A stretch of DNA of 8,259 nt from NCBI GenBank assembly GCA_007128345.1, contig SKXS01000124.1:1-8259 (forward strand), given 5' to 3'. A program made the position numbers and the translations under genes. Positions within the stretch are counted from its first letter, which is position 1. Each line of letters begins with the position of its first letter. Under the pieces are notes generated by a model. The model made no database searches and was not told the DNA's origin. It saw nothing but the letters and a program-made list of their open reading frames with translations. Source of the stretch: Spirochaetia bacterium. GTDB lineage: Bacteria > Spirochaetota > Spirochaetia > PWKH01. Below, in pieces: positions 1-6,136 of the stretch.

Positions 1-744
1 GCTCTCTGGCCGCATATGACGGTCTTTGAAAACGTTGCCTTCGGGCTCAGGGCCCGCAAGGATACCGACCGCCTCAAGGAACGGGTCATGTGGGCCCTCG
101 ACAAGGTTCAGCTCAAAGGTTTTCAGGACCGCTATCCCAAACAGATGTCCGGGGGACAGCAGCAGCGGGTGTCATTCGCTCGGGCTATCGTAACCGAACC
201 GAAGATCATTCTTCTTGATGAGCCGCTGAGCGCCCTTGATGCGGTGCTCAGAGACGGTCTGAGGCTTATGCTGCGGGCCCTCACCAACGAACTCGGGCTG
301 ACTGCGGTTTACGTCACCCACGACCAGCATGAGGCCATGTCGATTTCTGATCGAATCGTCGTCATGCGTGACGGGGTGATGCTGCAGCGTGATATTCCTG
401 AGACGGTGTACAAGAAGCCGAACACTCTCTTTGTGGCAAATTTTGTCGGCAAGAGCAATTTCATCAAGAAGGGAGAGGGAGAGCAGAGCGAATACCATAT
501 GGTTCGTCCCGAACAGCTGAATATTAAACGTGAGCAGGACGATGATCTGGAATTCCCTGTAACTGTAAAGACGGTTTCCTATCTGGGCGACCGGTACGAA
601 GTGCTTCTGGAACTTGATGAGGATATGGTATGGACCGCCTACTTCCCCATGCGGGTGGAGATAGGCGATCAGGTAAAGGTTTATGTATCAAAGGATGATA
701 TTCATGTCATCACAGGAGGTAGTAATGATGAAGAAATTCAGTAG
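1..744 (+). CDS. ABC transporter ATP-binding protein, ferric/phosphonate-type importer (5' end outside window)
   Basis: This is the ATP-hydrolysing subunit of a binding-protein-dependent importer and acts on the cytoplasmic face of the permease. The reading frame is open from base 1 (Ala-Leu-Trp-Pro-His before the first ATG at 16), so that ATG is internal. The window starts just after the Q-loop, and roughly 80-90 N-terminal residues including Walker A lie outside. Visible motifs are the signature MSGGQ (145-159), Walker B IILLDEP with D at 217-219, the D-loop SALD, and the H-loop histidine at 319-321 in VYVTHDQ. The C-terminal part (from about base 500, VRPEQL) resembles the TOBE domain of FbpC/PotA/MalK-type ATPases. 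It ends in TAG and overlaps the next gene by 17 bp. The neighbours (periplasmic binding protein, fused double-domain permease) match iron(III) and 2-aminoethylphosphonate systems; the substrate itself cannot be read from this subunit. Confidence 0.93.
   Translation, partial: ALWPHMTVFENVAFGLRARKDTDRLKERVMWALDKVQLKGFQDRYPKQMSGGQQQRVSFARAIVTEPKIILLDEPLSALDAVLRDGLRLMLRALTNELGLTAVYVTHDQHEAMSISDRIVVMRDGVMLQRDIPETVYKKPNTLFVANFVGKSNFIKKGEGEQSEYHMVRPEQLNIKREQDDDLEFPVTVKTVSYLGDRYEVLLELDEDMVWTAYFPMRVEIGDQVKVYVSKDDIHVITGGSNDEEIQ
714..720 (+). promoter_or_regulatory. Ribosome binding site of the binding-protein gene
   Basis: AGGAGGT lies inside the end of the ATPase gene. It is 7 nt before the ATG at 728 and 4 nt before the ATG at 725, so it favours 728 and rules out the in-frame ATG at 683. 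The overlap suggests translational coupling with the ATPase. Confidence 0.8.
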
Positions 745-1720
745 AGTAGTATTGGTAGTGATGCTGATACTTGGTGTGTCTGTTCCCGTACTATTTGGAG
801 CCGCTGCCGCCCCAGCGAATAGGGTGGTAGTCTATACGGCAGGACCCGGAAGCCTATCTGACAAGATTGCGGAAGGATTTGAAGCGAAGACTGGTATTTC
901 CGTGGAGATGTTCCAGGGAACTACTGGATCTGTGGTCGGCAGGCTTGAGGCCGAGCAGGATAATCCCCACGCGGATGTGGTGGTGCTGGCATCCTGGCCG
1001 TCAGGGATGGAACTGATGAACAGAGGCTGGCTCCAGCAGTATGAGCCGGTCAACGTAGATTTGCTTCACGATGGGTGGAATTTGGACAACTACTTGTTTG
1101 GATACAGTGCTTCCGCGCTGGGAGTTACTTACAATACCGATAATATTACTGATCCGGGCAATGACTGGACCGACTATGTGAAGCCGGAATTCAAGGATAT
1201 TGTCGCTATGCCCGACCCGTCAGCTTCCGGTTCTGCACTGGACTTCCTTGCCGGGTATGTATTAAACTTTCCCGACACAGCCTGGGATTTCTTCCAGGGC
1301 CTTAGGGACAACGGACTTGAGCTTGCTGGGGCCAACCGGCCTGCCCTCAATTCGGTGCTGACCGCAGCGAACTACTTGGTGCTCGCTGGTGTAGACTACA
1401 TGGCCTACGGCGATATGGCACTTGGCAATCCTATAGACATCTACTATCCCGAAAGCGGCACAGTGGTGAATCCCCGGCCGGCCATGATCCTCAAGACAGC
1501 AAGGAATATGGAGAATGCCCAGAAGTATATTGACTACCTGCTCTCAGATGAGGCGCAGCAGTTTGTTGCTGATCTTTATATTATTCCGGGCAGAAAGGAT
1601 ATCGATTCCCATCCTGACCGTGTAGGCTACTTTGACATGAATGTGTTTGATTTGGACTGGGACTGGATGGCAGAAAACCAGGAAGATATCAACAATCGGT
1701 TCCAGGACATATTCCGATAA
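728..1720 (+). CDS. Periplasmic solute-binding protein of an iron(III)/phosphonate-type ABC importer
   Basis: The product is 330 residues and should capture the substrate in the periplasm and deliver it to the permease. Residues 1-30 form a Sec signal peptide: Met-Lys-Lys start, a hydrophobic core to about residue 23, then an Ala-rich cleavage region with Ala-X-Ala sites at 25-30. There is no lipobox Cys, so it should be soluble. The mature part opens VVVYTAGPGSLSDKI, and ADVVVLASW, YNTDNIT and the late AQKYIDYLLSDEAQ helix resemble the AfuA/FutA/FbpA group (COG1840-like). The adjacent Tyr pair that binds iron in FbpA is not evident. The comparable region reads DYMAYGDM (Tyr224, Tyr227), while Tyr239-Tyr240 sits in a later IDIYYPESG segment. 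Iron is therefore not certain; a phosphonate or other small anion is possible. ATG 725 is an alternative start adding one Met. It ends in TAA, 43 bp before the permease. Confidence 0.88.
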   Translation: MKKFSRVVLVVMLILGVSVPVLFGAAAAPANRVVVYTAGPGSLSDKIAEGFEAKTGISVEMFQGTTGSVVGRLEAEQDNPHADVVVLASWPSGMELMNRGWLQQYEPVNVDLLHDGWNLDNYLFGYSASALGVTYNTDNITDPGNDWTDYVKPEFKDIVAMPDPSASGSALDFLAGYVLNFPDTAWDFFQGLRDNGLELAGANRPALNSVLTAANYLVLAGVDYMAYGDMALGNPIDIYYPESGTVVNPRPAMILKTARNMENAQKYIDYLLSDEAQQFVADLYIIPGRKDIDSHPDRVGYFDMNVFDLDWDWMAENQEDINNRFQDIFR

Positions 1721-1750
1721 GGAATTCATGGATACAGCAGGATCATGATT

Positions 1751-1756
1751 GGAGAG
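1751..1756 (+). promoter_or_regulatory. Ribosome binding site of the permease gene
   Basis: GGAGAG lies 7 nt before the ATG at 1764. It decides the start in favour of 1764, because the in-frame TTG at 1749 overlaps this site and has no ribosome binding site of its own. Confidence 0.65.
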
Positions 1757-1763
1757 AAACGGT

Positions 1764-2048
1764 ATGGATGTACGGTATAAGATTACGAAAAACATGAATT
1801 TGATCATATCGGTTGTGGTTCTGCTGATCCTGATCATCATCCCGATCCTCATGGTGCTTTACCGCAGTTTTATTGTGGACGACACCTTCAGCCTAACGGC
1901 ACCGATCCGGACGATTCTGGCTCATGATCTTACGGAAGTGTTTGTCAATTCAATTAGGCTTGCGGTAACCGTGGTTATTGTCACCACGGTTATCGCGGGT
2001 CCGCTAGCTTTCATCACAGCAAAAACCGACCTGTCCAAACACCGATGA
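1764..2048 (+). CDS. N-terminal fragment of the permease (94 aa, up to the in-frame TGA)
   Basis: This is the part before the in-frame stop. It carries a short basic cytoplasmic leader, a strong first membrane segment (about residues 12-33, rich in Leu, Ile and Val), a periplasmic loop, and a second membrane segment (about 66-88). It then ends in the cytoplasmic stretch TKTDLSKHR. Alone it has no coupling loop and could not form a transporter. See the full-length entry for the gene as a whole. Confidence 0.6.
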   Translation: MDVRYKITKNMNLIISVVVLLILIIIPILMVLYRSFIVDDTFSLTAPIRTILAHDLTEVFVNSIRLAVTVVIVTTVIAGPLAFITAKTDLSKHR

Positions 2049-2054
2049 ATTGAC

Positions 2055-3437
2055 GTGGTCATGCTAGTTCCTTTCATGACCCCTCCCTACATAGCTACGA
2101 TGGGGTGGATTCTCTTCATGCAGCCCCGGGGGATTGCCGAGCAGATGTTCCCCTTCTTCACCATTTTTAGGCCGATGTTCTTTTCATTCAGCGGTATGGT
2201 GATGATCATGAGCTTCAACCTCTTTCCCTTCATCTATTTGGTAATCAAGAATATACTTTCAGAGATCACCATATCGCTTGAGGATGCGGGTGCGGTGCAT
2301 GGAGGGAACTTTGCTCACCGTATGCGGCGTATCATTCTGCCCTTGGTGTTCTCCGGGTACTCCATGGGAGCACTGCTTATATTCGTCAAGACCCTTGCGG
2401 AGTTCGGCACCCCCGCAACATTGGGGCGACGCATAGGATATTACGTGTTCACCACTGAGATTTATAGATATACCAACCAGTGGCCGATTGACTTTGCCCG
2501 GGGCACCGCATTGGCTTCCGTTCTGCTGGTTACCTGTATGCTCATCTGGTACGTCCAGCAGCTTTTGGCAAGCAAGTATTCATACTCCATTGTTGGGGGA
2601 AGAAGTCACGGGAAGAAGATTTATCGATTGGGCAAGGGAAAAATTATTGCGTGGCTTTATATCATTGTGCTCTTTGCACTCGCCATAGGCGTTCCGTACT
2701 ACTCCATTGTTTCATCATCCATTATGCGGGTCTGGGGACGGGGGCTTGCTGCCGGCAACTTCACCATTGTCCACTACATTAATCTTTTTACCGGTGATAC
2801 TGCCGGAAGCAGGGCGCTGTTCAACAGTCTCTATCTTTCGATCATTGCTGCAACCATTGCCATGATCCTGGGAACCTTCTTGGCTGTGGTAATCATCAGG
2901 TCGAAGGGGTTCATCAGGAGATTTATCGATGTGTCGAGCCTTCTGTCCAACACGGTACCGAGGATAGTCATCATTGTTGGGCTTATCCTCTTTTGGAACT
3001 CACCGTTCATGCGGCCGGTTACTATATACAACACTATCTGGATTTTGACGCTTACCTATGTAGTTGCATTCCTTCCCTATACAGTCCAGTATGTAAAGGC
3101 GAGCTTCCAGCAGATCGATGACTCCCTATTCCATGCCGCTCAGGTGTGCGGTGCCAAACGGGGATACATTACAAGAAGAATTCTCTTTCCCCTCATACGT
3201 CCCGGCATGATATCAGGGTGGATCATGACCTTCATCATCTCCATTCGTGAGCTGGTGGGCTCCCTCATGATCAGGCCTCCTGGTATTGAAACTTCGGCCA
3301 CCTACATATTCCGCCAGTTTGACCAGGGCGAGATACCCCTCGGCATGGCCATGGCTCTCACTACGGTGGGTCTGACTACTATTGTGATGATCATCGTTCA
3401 GCGTGGCAAGAAAACGGGGGCGACGGCTGCCAGCTGA
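2055..3437 (+). CDS. C-terminal fragment of the permease (open frame after the in-frame TGA)
   Basis: The frame stays open from the TGA to 3437. Possible re-starts are GTG 2055 (460 residues) and ATG 2061; neither has a recognisable ribosome binding site, so only coupling to the terminating ribosome would start it. It holds the rest of the first permease domain with its EAA loop (nt 2280 onward), a basic linker (about 2590-2645, GGRSHGKKIYRLGKGK), and the whole second domain with its EAA loop (nt 3132 onward). Both coupling loops are here, so a re-initiated protein would lack only the first two membrane segments. Confidence 0.6.
   Translation: MVMLVPFMTPPYIATMGWILFMQPRGIAEQMFPFFTIFRPMFFSFSGMVMIMSFNLFPFIYLVIKNILSEITISLEDAGAVHGGNFAHRMRRIILPLVFSGYSMGALLIFVKTLAEFGTPATLGRRIGYYVFTTEIYRYTNQWPIDFARGTALASVLLVTCMLIWYVQQLLASKYSYSIVGGRSHGKKIYRLGKGKIIAWLYIIVLFALAIGVPYYSIVSSSIMRVWGRGLAAGNFTIVHYINLFTGDTAGSRALFNSLYLSIIAATIAMILGTFLAVVIIRSKGFIRRFIDVSSLLSNTVPRIVIIVGLILFWNSPFMRPVTIYNTIWILTLTYVVAFLPYTVQYVKASFQQIDDSLFHAAQVCGAKRGYITRRILFPLIRPGMISGWIMTFIISIRELVGSLMIRPPGIETSATYIFRQFDQGEIPLGMAMALTTVGLTTIVMIIVQRGKKTGATAAS
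2057..2081 (+). repeat. Hairpin just after the in-frame TGA
   Basis: GGTCATG (2057-2063) and CATGACC (2075-2081) form a perfect 7-bp stem with an 11-nt loop. The stem starts 9 nt after the last base of the TGA. It lies within coding sequence and may be chance, but the position matters when asking whether the stop is read through. Confidence 0.45.
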
Positions 3438-3461
3438 TCTGCATAGCAAAAAGGCAAAGAA

Positions 3462-3496
3462 AAGCTGCACACGAATGACTTTGTGCAGCTTCTTTT
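3462..3496. terminator. Bidirectional intrinsic terminator between convergent genes
   Basis: AAGCTGCACA (3462-3471) pairs perfectly over 10 bp with TGTGCAGCTT (3482-3491) around a 10-nt loop. A T-rich run (TTCTTTT, 3490-3496) follows on the + strand. On the - strand the stem is followed by TTTTCTTTGCCTTTTT (complement of 3446-3461 region). It therefore ends the ABC operon from the left and the exopolyphosphatase gene from the right. Confidence 0.88.
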
Positions 3497-3515
3497 ATGT
3501 TGGGGCTGTTTGCTG

Positions 3516-4613
3516 CTACGAAAAGAATTCAGCCAGGATGGGCTGGATCTTCTTGCGGGACTTACTGAGATCTCCCTGGGTATAGAAGTCAATCGATTCG
3601 CTTCCCTCAGGCAGGCTTCCTGAGTAGGGGGAGAGTTTCGTGCCCGCATCATTGAGACAGGATACTGTCCGTTTTCGAAGTGTTGCATCCTTTGCATAGA
3701 TTGCCATTTCCCGCTTGAACTCGGGATCCGTATAAGCTCCCATGGCAATAAGTATGTCCAAATTCTGTCCTGCTGCGAATTCCTTGAATGCCTGCGGCAG
3801 TTCGGCATCCTTGGCTATCCACTGGTCAAGTGACAGCAGCGTGGAACTGATGCCGCAGGTCAGCTTACCGAACTGGAATTCCTTGTAGTCTTTCCTGAGG
3901 ATGTCCCTGCTGCTTAGGGATGCAACATTGAACTTCTCATGCTGCAGCTGGCCGAAGAGCTCCTGCTGATCTGCTCCGGTGAGTGCAAACAGTTTTTGTG
4001 CAGCCGCATCGTCTCTGGGAGTTACCCGCTTTGCTTCAGGATCGAGATTGACCGTATCAAGCAGGATCGTACCAAGCAGCAGCAGCGCGGTATCAGCGTC
4101 GAGCATATCAACGTCGGCTTCTAGGATCTTCTCCGCCGCGAGGGTTGCAGACGAGCCTACCGGTGCTATGGTCCGGTCCGCGTCGCTGAAAAGCCCCTCG
4201 TCTTCATGGTGATCGAGGATTTCCGTAACCTTGGCCGCTGCATCTGCACACGCTTTGGACGGCTTGTTGTGGTCCACCAGGATGAGGGTGTTTTCAGGCT
4301 GTGCAAGGAGCGCCTGCAGATCAGTATCATCACTGAATACCAGTCGGGAGACGTCTATGCCTGCCTTGCTGAAGAGCCATACGGCTTCCGTGCGCAGGGG
4401 AAAATCGTTTCTCTCAATGGGAATGACAGGAATATGGTACGGCGTAATCCCCTGTGCATTCTTGAAGGAAGCATAGACCAGGGATGTTGCCATGGAATCA
4501 AGGTCCGCTGCTTCGTTCCCCATAACTATGCATAGGGGCTTGCCTCGTTTGAGCTCTTGGGATGCCCTTTCAAGATATCTGACAGCAAGGCTGTCAGGGG
4601 TATGGTATGCCAT
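3516..4613 (-). CDS. PPX1/prune-type exopolyphosphatase (DHH-DHHA2 family)
   Basis: The 365-residue protein probably removes terminal phosphates from inorganic polyphosphate in the cytoplasm with bound metal ions. The N-terminal DHH domain has MGNEAADLDS (31-40), the form found in yeast PPX1 and animal prune; family II pyrophosphatases have GHxNPDTDS instead. It also has FSDDTD (93-98), LVDHN (112-116), the DHH triad at 134-136, and Asp185 in LLDTVNLD; these acidic and His residues are the expected metal ligands. The DHHA2 domain follows, with ILRKDYKEF (237-245) and a C-terminal SRKKIQP (352-358) matching the family's substrate-binding tail. Length is close to the 397 residues of yeast PPX1. 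The start is fixed by AAGGAGGT just upstream. It is divergent from the CYTH/DUF47/PiT series. A pyrophosphatase-like or short-chain polyphosphatase activity is the main alternative. Confidence 0.88.
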   Translation of the reverse strand: MAYHTPDSLAVRYLERASQELKRGKPLCIVMGNEAADLDSMATSLVYASFKNAQGITPYHIPVIPIERNDFPLRTEAVWLFSKAGIDVSRLVFSDDTDLQALLAQPENTLILVDHNKPSKACADAAAKVTEILDHHEDEGLFSDADRTIAPVGSSATLAAEKILEADVDMLDADTALLLLGTILLDTVNLDPEAKRVTPRDDAAAQKLFALTGADQQELFGQLQHEKFNVASLSSRDILRKDYKEFQFGKLTCGISSTLLSLDQWIAKDAELPQAFKEFAAGQNLDILIAMGAYTDPEFKREMAIYAKDATLRKRTVSCLNDAGTKLSPYSGSLPEGSESIDFYTQGDLSKSRKKIQPILAEFFS

Positions 4614-4618
4614 ATGTT

Positions 4619-4626
4619 ACCTCCTT
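4619..4626 (-). promoter_or_regulatory. Ribosome binding site of the exopolyphosphatase gene
   Basis: On the - strand AAGGAGGT lies 5 nt before the ATG (complement of 4611-4613), a near-perfect match to the 16S rRNA anti-Shine-Dalgarno. Confidence 0.85.
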
Positions 4627-4637
4627 ACGTTCTCGTC

Positions 4638-4687
4638 ACTATCATAGTACCATCACGGTCGGGTTTTTGGGAGCTGATATGCATATC
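4638..4687. promoter_or_regulatory. Small palindromes in the divergent promoter region
   Basis: Two perfect short palindromes lie between the divergent genes: ACTAT-C-ATAGT (4638-4648) and GATATGCATATC (4676-4687). The first overlaps a - strand TATGAT (complement of 4641-4646) that could be the -10 box of the exopolyphosphatase gene, although no good -35 is visible 17 bp away. They could be operator sites; in AT-rich DNA they could also be chance. Confidence 0.3.
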
Positions 4688-4690
4688 GTT

Positions 4691-4719
4691 TTGTTATACC
4701 AATGATAAGAATGTTTAAT
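4691..4719 (+). promoter_or_regulatory. Candidate promoter of the CYTH-DUF47-PiT series
   Basis: TTGTTA (4691-4696) and TTTAAT (4714-4719) are separated by 17 bp and match the sigma-70 boxes at 4/6 and 5/6. A TATACT at 4738-4743 is a second possible -10 without a clear -35. The 178-bp gap is the only long AT-rich stretch in the window, as expected for a divergent promoter. Confidence 0.4.
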
Positions 4720-4779
4720 TAGCTATATGCTGTCACGTATACTACTATTAGGATAAGATATGTATGATTTAATTATAAT

Positions 4780-4785
4780 AGGAGG
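4780..4785 (+). promoter_or_regulatory. Ribosome binding site of the CYTH-like gene
   Basis: AGGAGG lies 6 nt before the ATG at 4792 and selects it over the out-of-frame ATG at 4788. Confidence 0.85.
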
Positions 4786-4791
4786 ATATGT

Positions 4792-5373
4792 ATGGAGAAA
4801 ATAATCCCCCGCTGGGAATGGAGAACCTTTGCTGATTCCATTGATCTTGCGGTAGACTTGAATCAGTATAATCAGGATCGTGAAGTTGAGAGCGCAGAGG
4901 TCTATGTGCTGTCAACGGTTGTAAATGAAAATCCGAAGGTCAGGGAAGGAAAGATGGACGTCAAGTCGCTCCAGCAGGTCAATGATGACGGGCTTGAGCA
5001 GTGGAAGCCGATTTTGAAGGTCTCCTTTCCGCTGAACCAGGAACAGCTTGCTGAAGTGTACCGGGTCTTCCGGCTCTCCTTACCGGAACTCTCAGGCGAT
5101 TCCGTCAGTTTTGAGGACTTTCTCAAGCTAACTGAAGCAAATCCCAGGCTCATGGCCATTGATGTGGTCAAGTCGAGAAAGCTCTATACCGTTGACGGCT
5201 GCATAGTGGAGAACGCAATGTTGACAGTTGACGGCAGGAAGTTCCAGACAGTTGCCGCTGAAGATCCTGATCCCGATCTGGTAAAAGCGGTAGTGAAGAA
5301 GCTTGGACTGTGGGATCGTGAAAACATTAACTACGTCCAGGGACTGAAGCGCATACGCAACAAGGAACTCTAG
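4792..5373 (+). CDS. CYTH-like (triphosphate tunnel metalloenzyme-like) protein
   Basis: The 193-residue protein has no signal peptide or membrane segment. Its layout fits a CYTH/triphosphate-tunnel fold, whose members bind or cleave nucleoside triphosphates, tripolyphosphate or polyphosphate through a ring of Glu and Lys/Arg residues. The first strand has RWEWRTF (Glu9, Arg11) where classical members have ExExK. Charged strands follow at VREGKMDVK (50-58) and DGLEQWKPILK (66-76), then a variable middle (82-118), then DVVKSRKLYTVDGCIVE (124-140) and a strand-helix QTVAAEDPDPDLVKAVVKKLGL (152-173) ending in NINYVQGLKRI. The assignment rests on pattern memory of the family, not a search. It is the first gene of the + series, 37 bp before DUF47, and is divergent from an exopolyphosphatase. 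That context supports a phosphate-polymer substrate, either as enzyme or sensor. No CHAD domain is fused. Confidence 0.6.
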   Translation: MEKIIPRWEWRTFADSIDLAVDLNQYNQDREVESAEVYVLSTVVNENPKVREGKMDVKSLQQVNDDGLEQWKPILKVSFPLNQEQLAEVYRVFRLSLPELSGDSVSFEDFLKLTEANPRLMAIDVVKSRKLYTVDGCIVENAMLTVDGRKFQTVAAEDPDPDLVKAVVKKLGLWDRENINYVQGLKRIRNKEL

Positions 5374-5392
5374 CAGGTTCATAGGCGTATGT
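5351..5392 (+). repeat. Nested stem-loop spanning the CYTH stop codon
   Basis: GCATACGC (5351-5358) pairs with GCGTATGT (5385-5392) over seven Watson-Crick pairs and one G-U. Inside it GAAC (5365-5368) pairs with GTTC (5377-5380). The structure ends 3 nt before the DUF47 ribosome binding site and has no T-run, so it is more likely to affect mRNA stability or translation than to terminate. Confidence 0.4.
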
Positions 5393-5410
5393 ACAGGAGT
5401 GAATAACCAG

Positions 5411-6061
5411 ATGCATATGTTCGGCAGCAAAAGCAGGGAGCTCATGGAGAACATCGAAGGCTACCTTGCATTTATTACTACCGCCTCACTCCATTTTGAA
5501 GAAGCCATGAAGGAGTACCTCCAGGGAAGGATTGAACAGTTTGAAGAACGGAGGAAAGAGGTTGCGGTGCTTGAGCGGAAAGGGGATGATGAGCTGAAGG
5601 CAGTGAAGTATAAGCTCTACGCGTTTATGCTTATTCCCGATACCCGGGGAGATGTCTACAAGCTGATGAACGACCTAGATGCAGTGCTGAACTATGCCAA
5701 GAAGATGCTCCTTGAGCTCTCCATAGAGAAGCCTGTGTTTCCCGAGTTCATCAAGGATGATTTTTTCCGTATGTCAGAATCCTCTGTGAAGTCGGTGGGT
5801 TCACTGGTAAGGGGAGTGAGGGCTTTCTTCAGCCATACCAAGCAGGTTGAGGATCATGTGAATAAAGTGAGCTTCTACGAGAAAGAGGTGGACAAGCTGG
5901 AGGAACAGATCAAACGCAAGGCCTTCGATTCAGGGGAGATACGTGAGCTCTCCCGAAAGGTGCAGATCAGGTACTTCGCAGAACGTATCGCCCTTCTCTC
6001 AGATATCTCCGAGGAAATTGCCAGGAACCTGCTCATCTACACCGTGAAGCGGATGGTCTAG
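5411..6061 (+). CDS. DUF47 / PhoU-like phosphate transport regulator
   Basis: The 216-residue, nearly all-helical cytoplasmic protein belongs to the PhoU-like DUF47 group, commonly found directly beside PiT permeases and thought to modulate them. Two matching acidic metal-binding helices are seen: ERKGDDE (55-61) and EKEVDKLEE (157-165), an internal duplication typical of PhoU-type bundles. The IPDTRGDVYKLMNDLD segment (75-90) is the other family landmark. The size is normal. ATG 5411 is preferred because AGGAG (5395-5399) is well spaced for it and overlaps the alternative GTG at 5399, which would add four residues. It ends in TAG, 75 bp before the permease. Confidence 0.9.
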   Translation: MHMFGSKSRELMENIEGYLAFITTASLHFEEAMKEYLQGRIEQFEERRKEVAVLERKGDDELKAVKYKLYAFMLIPDTRGDVYKLMNDLDAVLNYAKKMLLELSIEKPVFPEFIKDDFFRMSESSVKSVGSLVRGVRAFFSHTKQVEDHVNKVSFYEKEVDKLEEQIKRKAFDSGEIRELSRKVQIRYFAERIALLSDISEEIARNLLIYTVKRMV

Positions 6062-6089
6062 CAGTGGGCTCAGTGCCTAGAGTAAGCAC

Positions 6090-6112
6090 CATGCAGGCAT
6101 CATGCCTGCATG
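6090..6112. repeat. Perfect 23-bp palindrome between DUF47 and PiT genes
   Basis: The arm CATGCAGGCAT (6090-6100) and its exact reverse complement (6102-6112) flank one central C. It sits 10 nt before the GGAGG that serves the permease gene. The symmetry suits a dimeric DNA-binding protein, and in RNA it would fold into a tight hairpin. There is no T-run, so termination is unlikely. Confidence 0.65.
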
Positions 6113-6136
6113 ATTTATGTGCGGAGGATTGAAGCC

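Larger units (their letters stand above)
1764..3437 (+). pseudogene. Fused double-domain ABC permease (FbpB/AfuB type) with an in-frame TGA at codon 95
   Basis: Read through the TGA, the frame gives about 557 residues, the normal size for a fused two-domain permease of ferric/phosphonate importers. It forms the membrane channel for the neighbouring ATPase and binding protein. Both coupling (EAA-type) loops are present: EDAGAVHGG...RRIILPL from codon 173, and HAAQVCGAKRGYITRRILFPL from codon 457, so both transmembrane domains are represented. The TGA (2046-2048) falls between the second and third membrane segments. The frame is the same on both sides, with no indel, so this is a point change, a sequencing error or recoding, not a frameshift. 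Every other Trp in the gene is TGG. The final stop is TGA, with an in-frame TAG two codons later (3444-3446). The downstream half shows no sign of decay. Calling it a pseudogene is provisional; it may be expressed by readthrough or as two pieces. Confidence 0.75.

Noticed and set aside
683..727. Longer start (ATG 683) for the binding protein
   Set aside because: It would put 15 polar residues before a typical Met-Lys-Lys signal peptide, lacks a ribosome binding site, and overlaps the ATPase gene more than needed. AGGAGGT at 714-720 supports 728 (or 725).
1711..1725. ATTCC/GGAAT hairpin at the end of the binding-protein gene
   Set aside because: It has only 5 bp with a 5-nt loop and no T-run, too weak to call a terminator or a stabilising hairpin.
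1749..1763. TTG 1749 as permease start
   Set aside because: The TTG overlaps the GGAGAG that is correctly spaced for ATG 1764.
1544..1852. Antisense open frame of about 100 codons across the binding-protein/permease junction
   Set aside because: It is the complement of two well-supported genes, has no family-like motifs and no plausible start signals. The other antisense frames within real genes were dismissed for the same reason.
4774..4779. Consensus TATAAT just before the CYTH-like gene as the -10 box
   Set aside because: Transcription from it would start near 4786, removing the strong AGGAGG at 4780-4785 from the mRNA, and there is no -35 at the right distance. The upstream TTGTTA/TTTAAT pair fits better.
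5399..5410. GTG 5399 as DUF47 start
   Set aside because: It overlaps the only candidate ribosome binding site. ATG 5411 is well spaced and gives the normal N-terminus.
6110..6136. ATG 6110 as PiT start
   Set aside because: It lies in the palindrome with no ribosome binding site and adds nine residues with two Arg before the first membrane segment. GTG 6137 follows GGAGG at good spacing.
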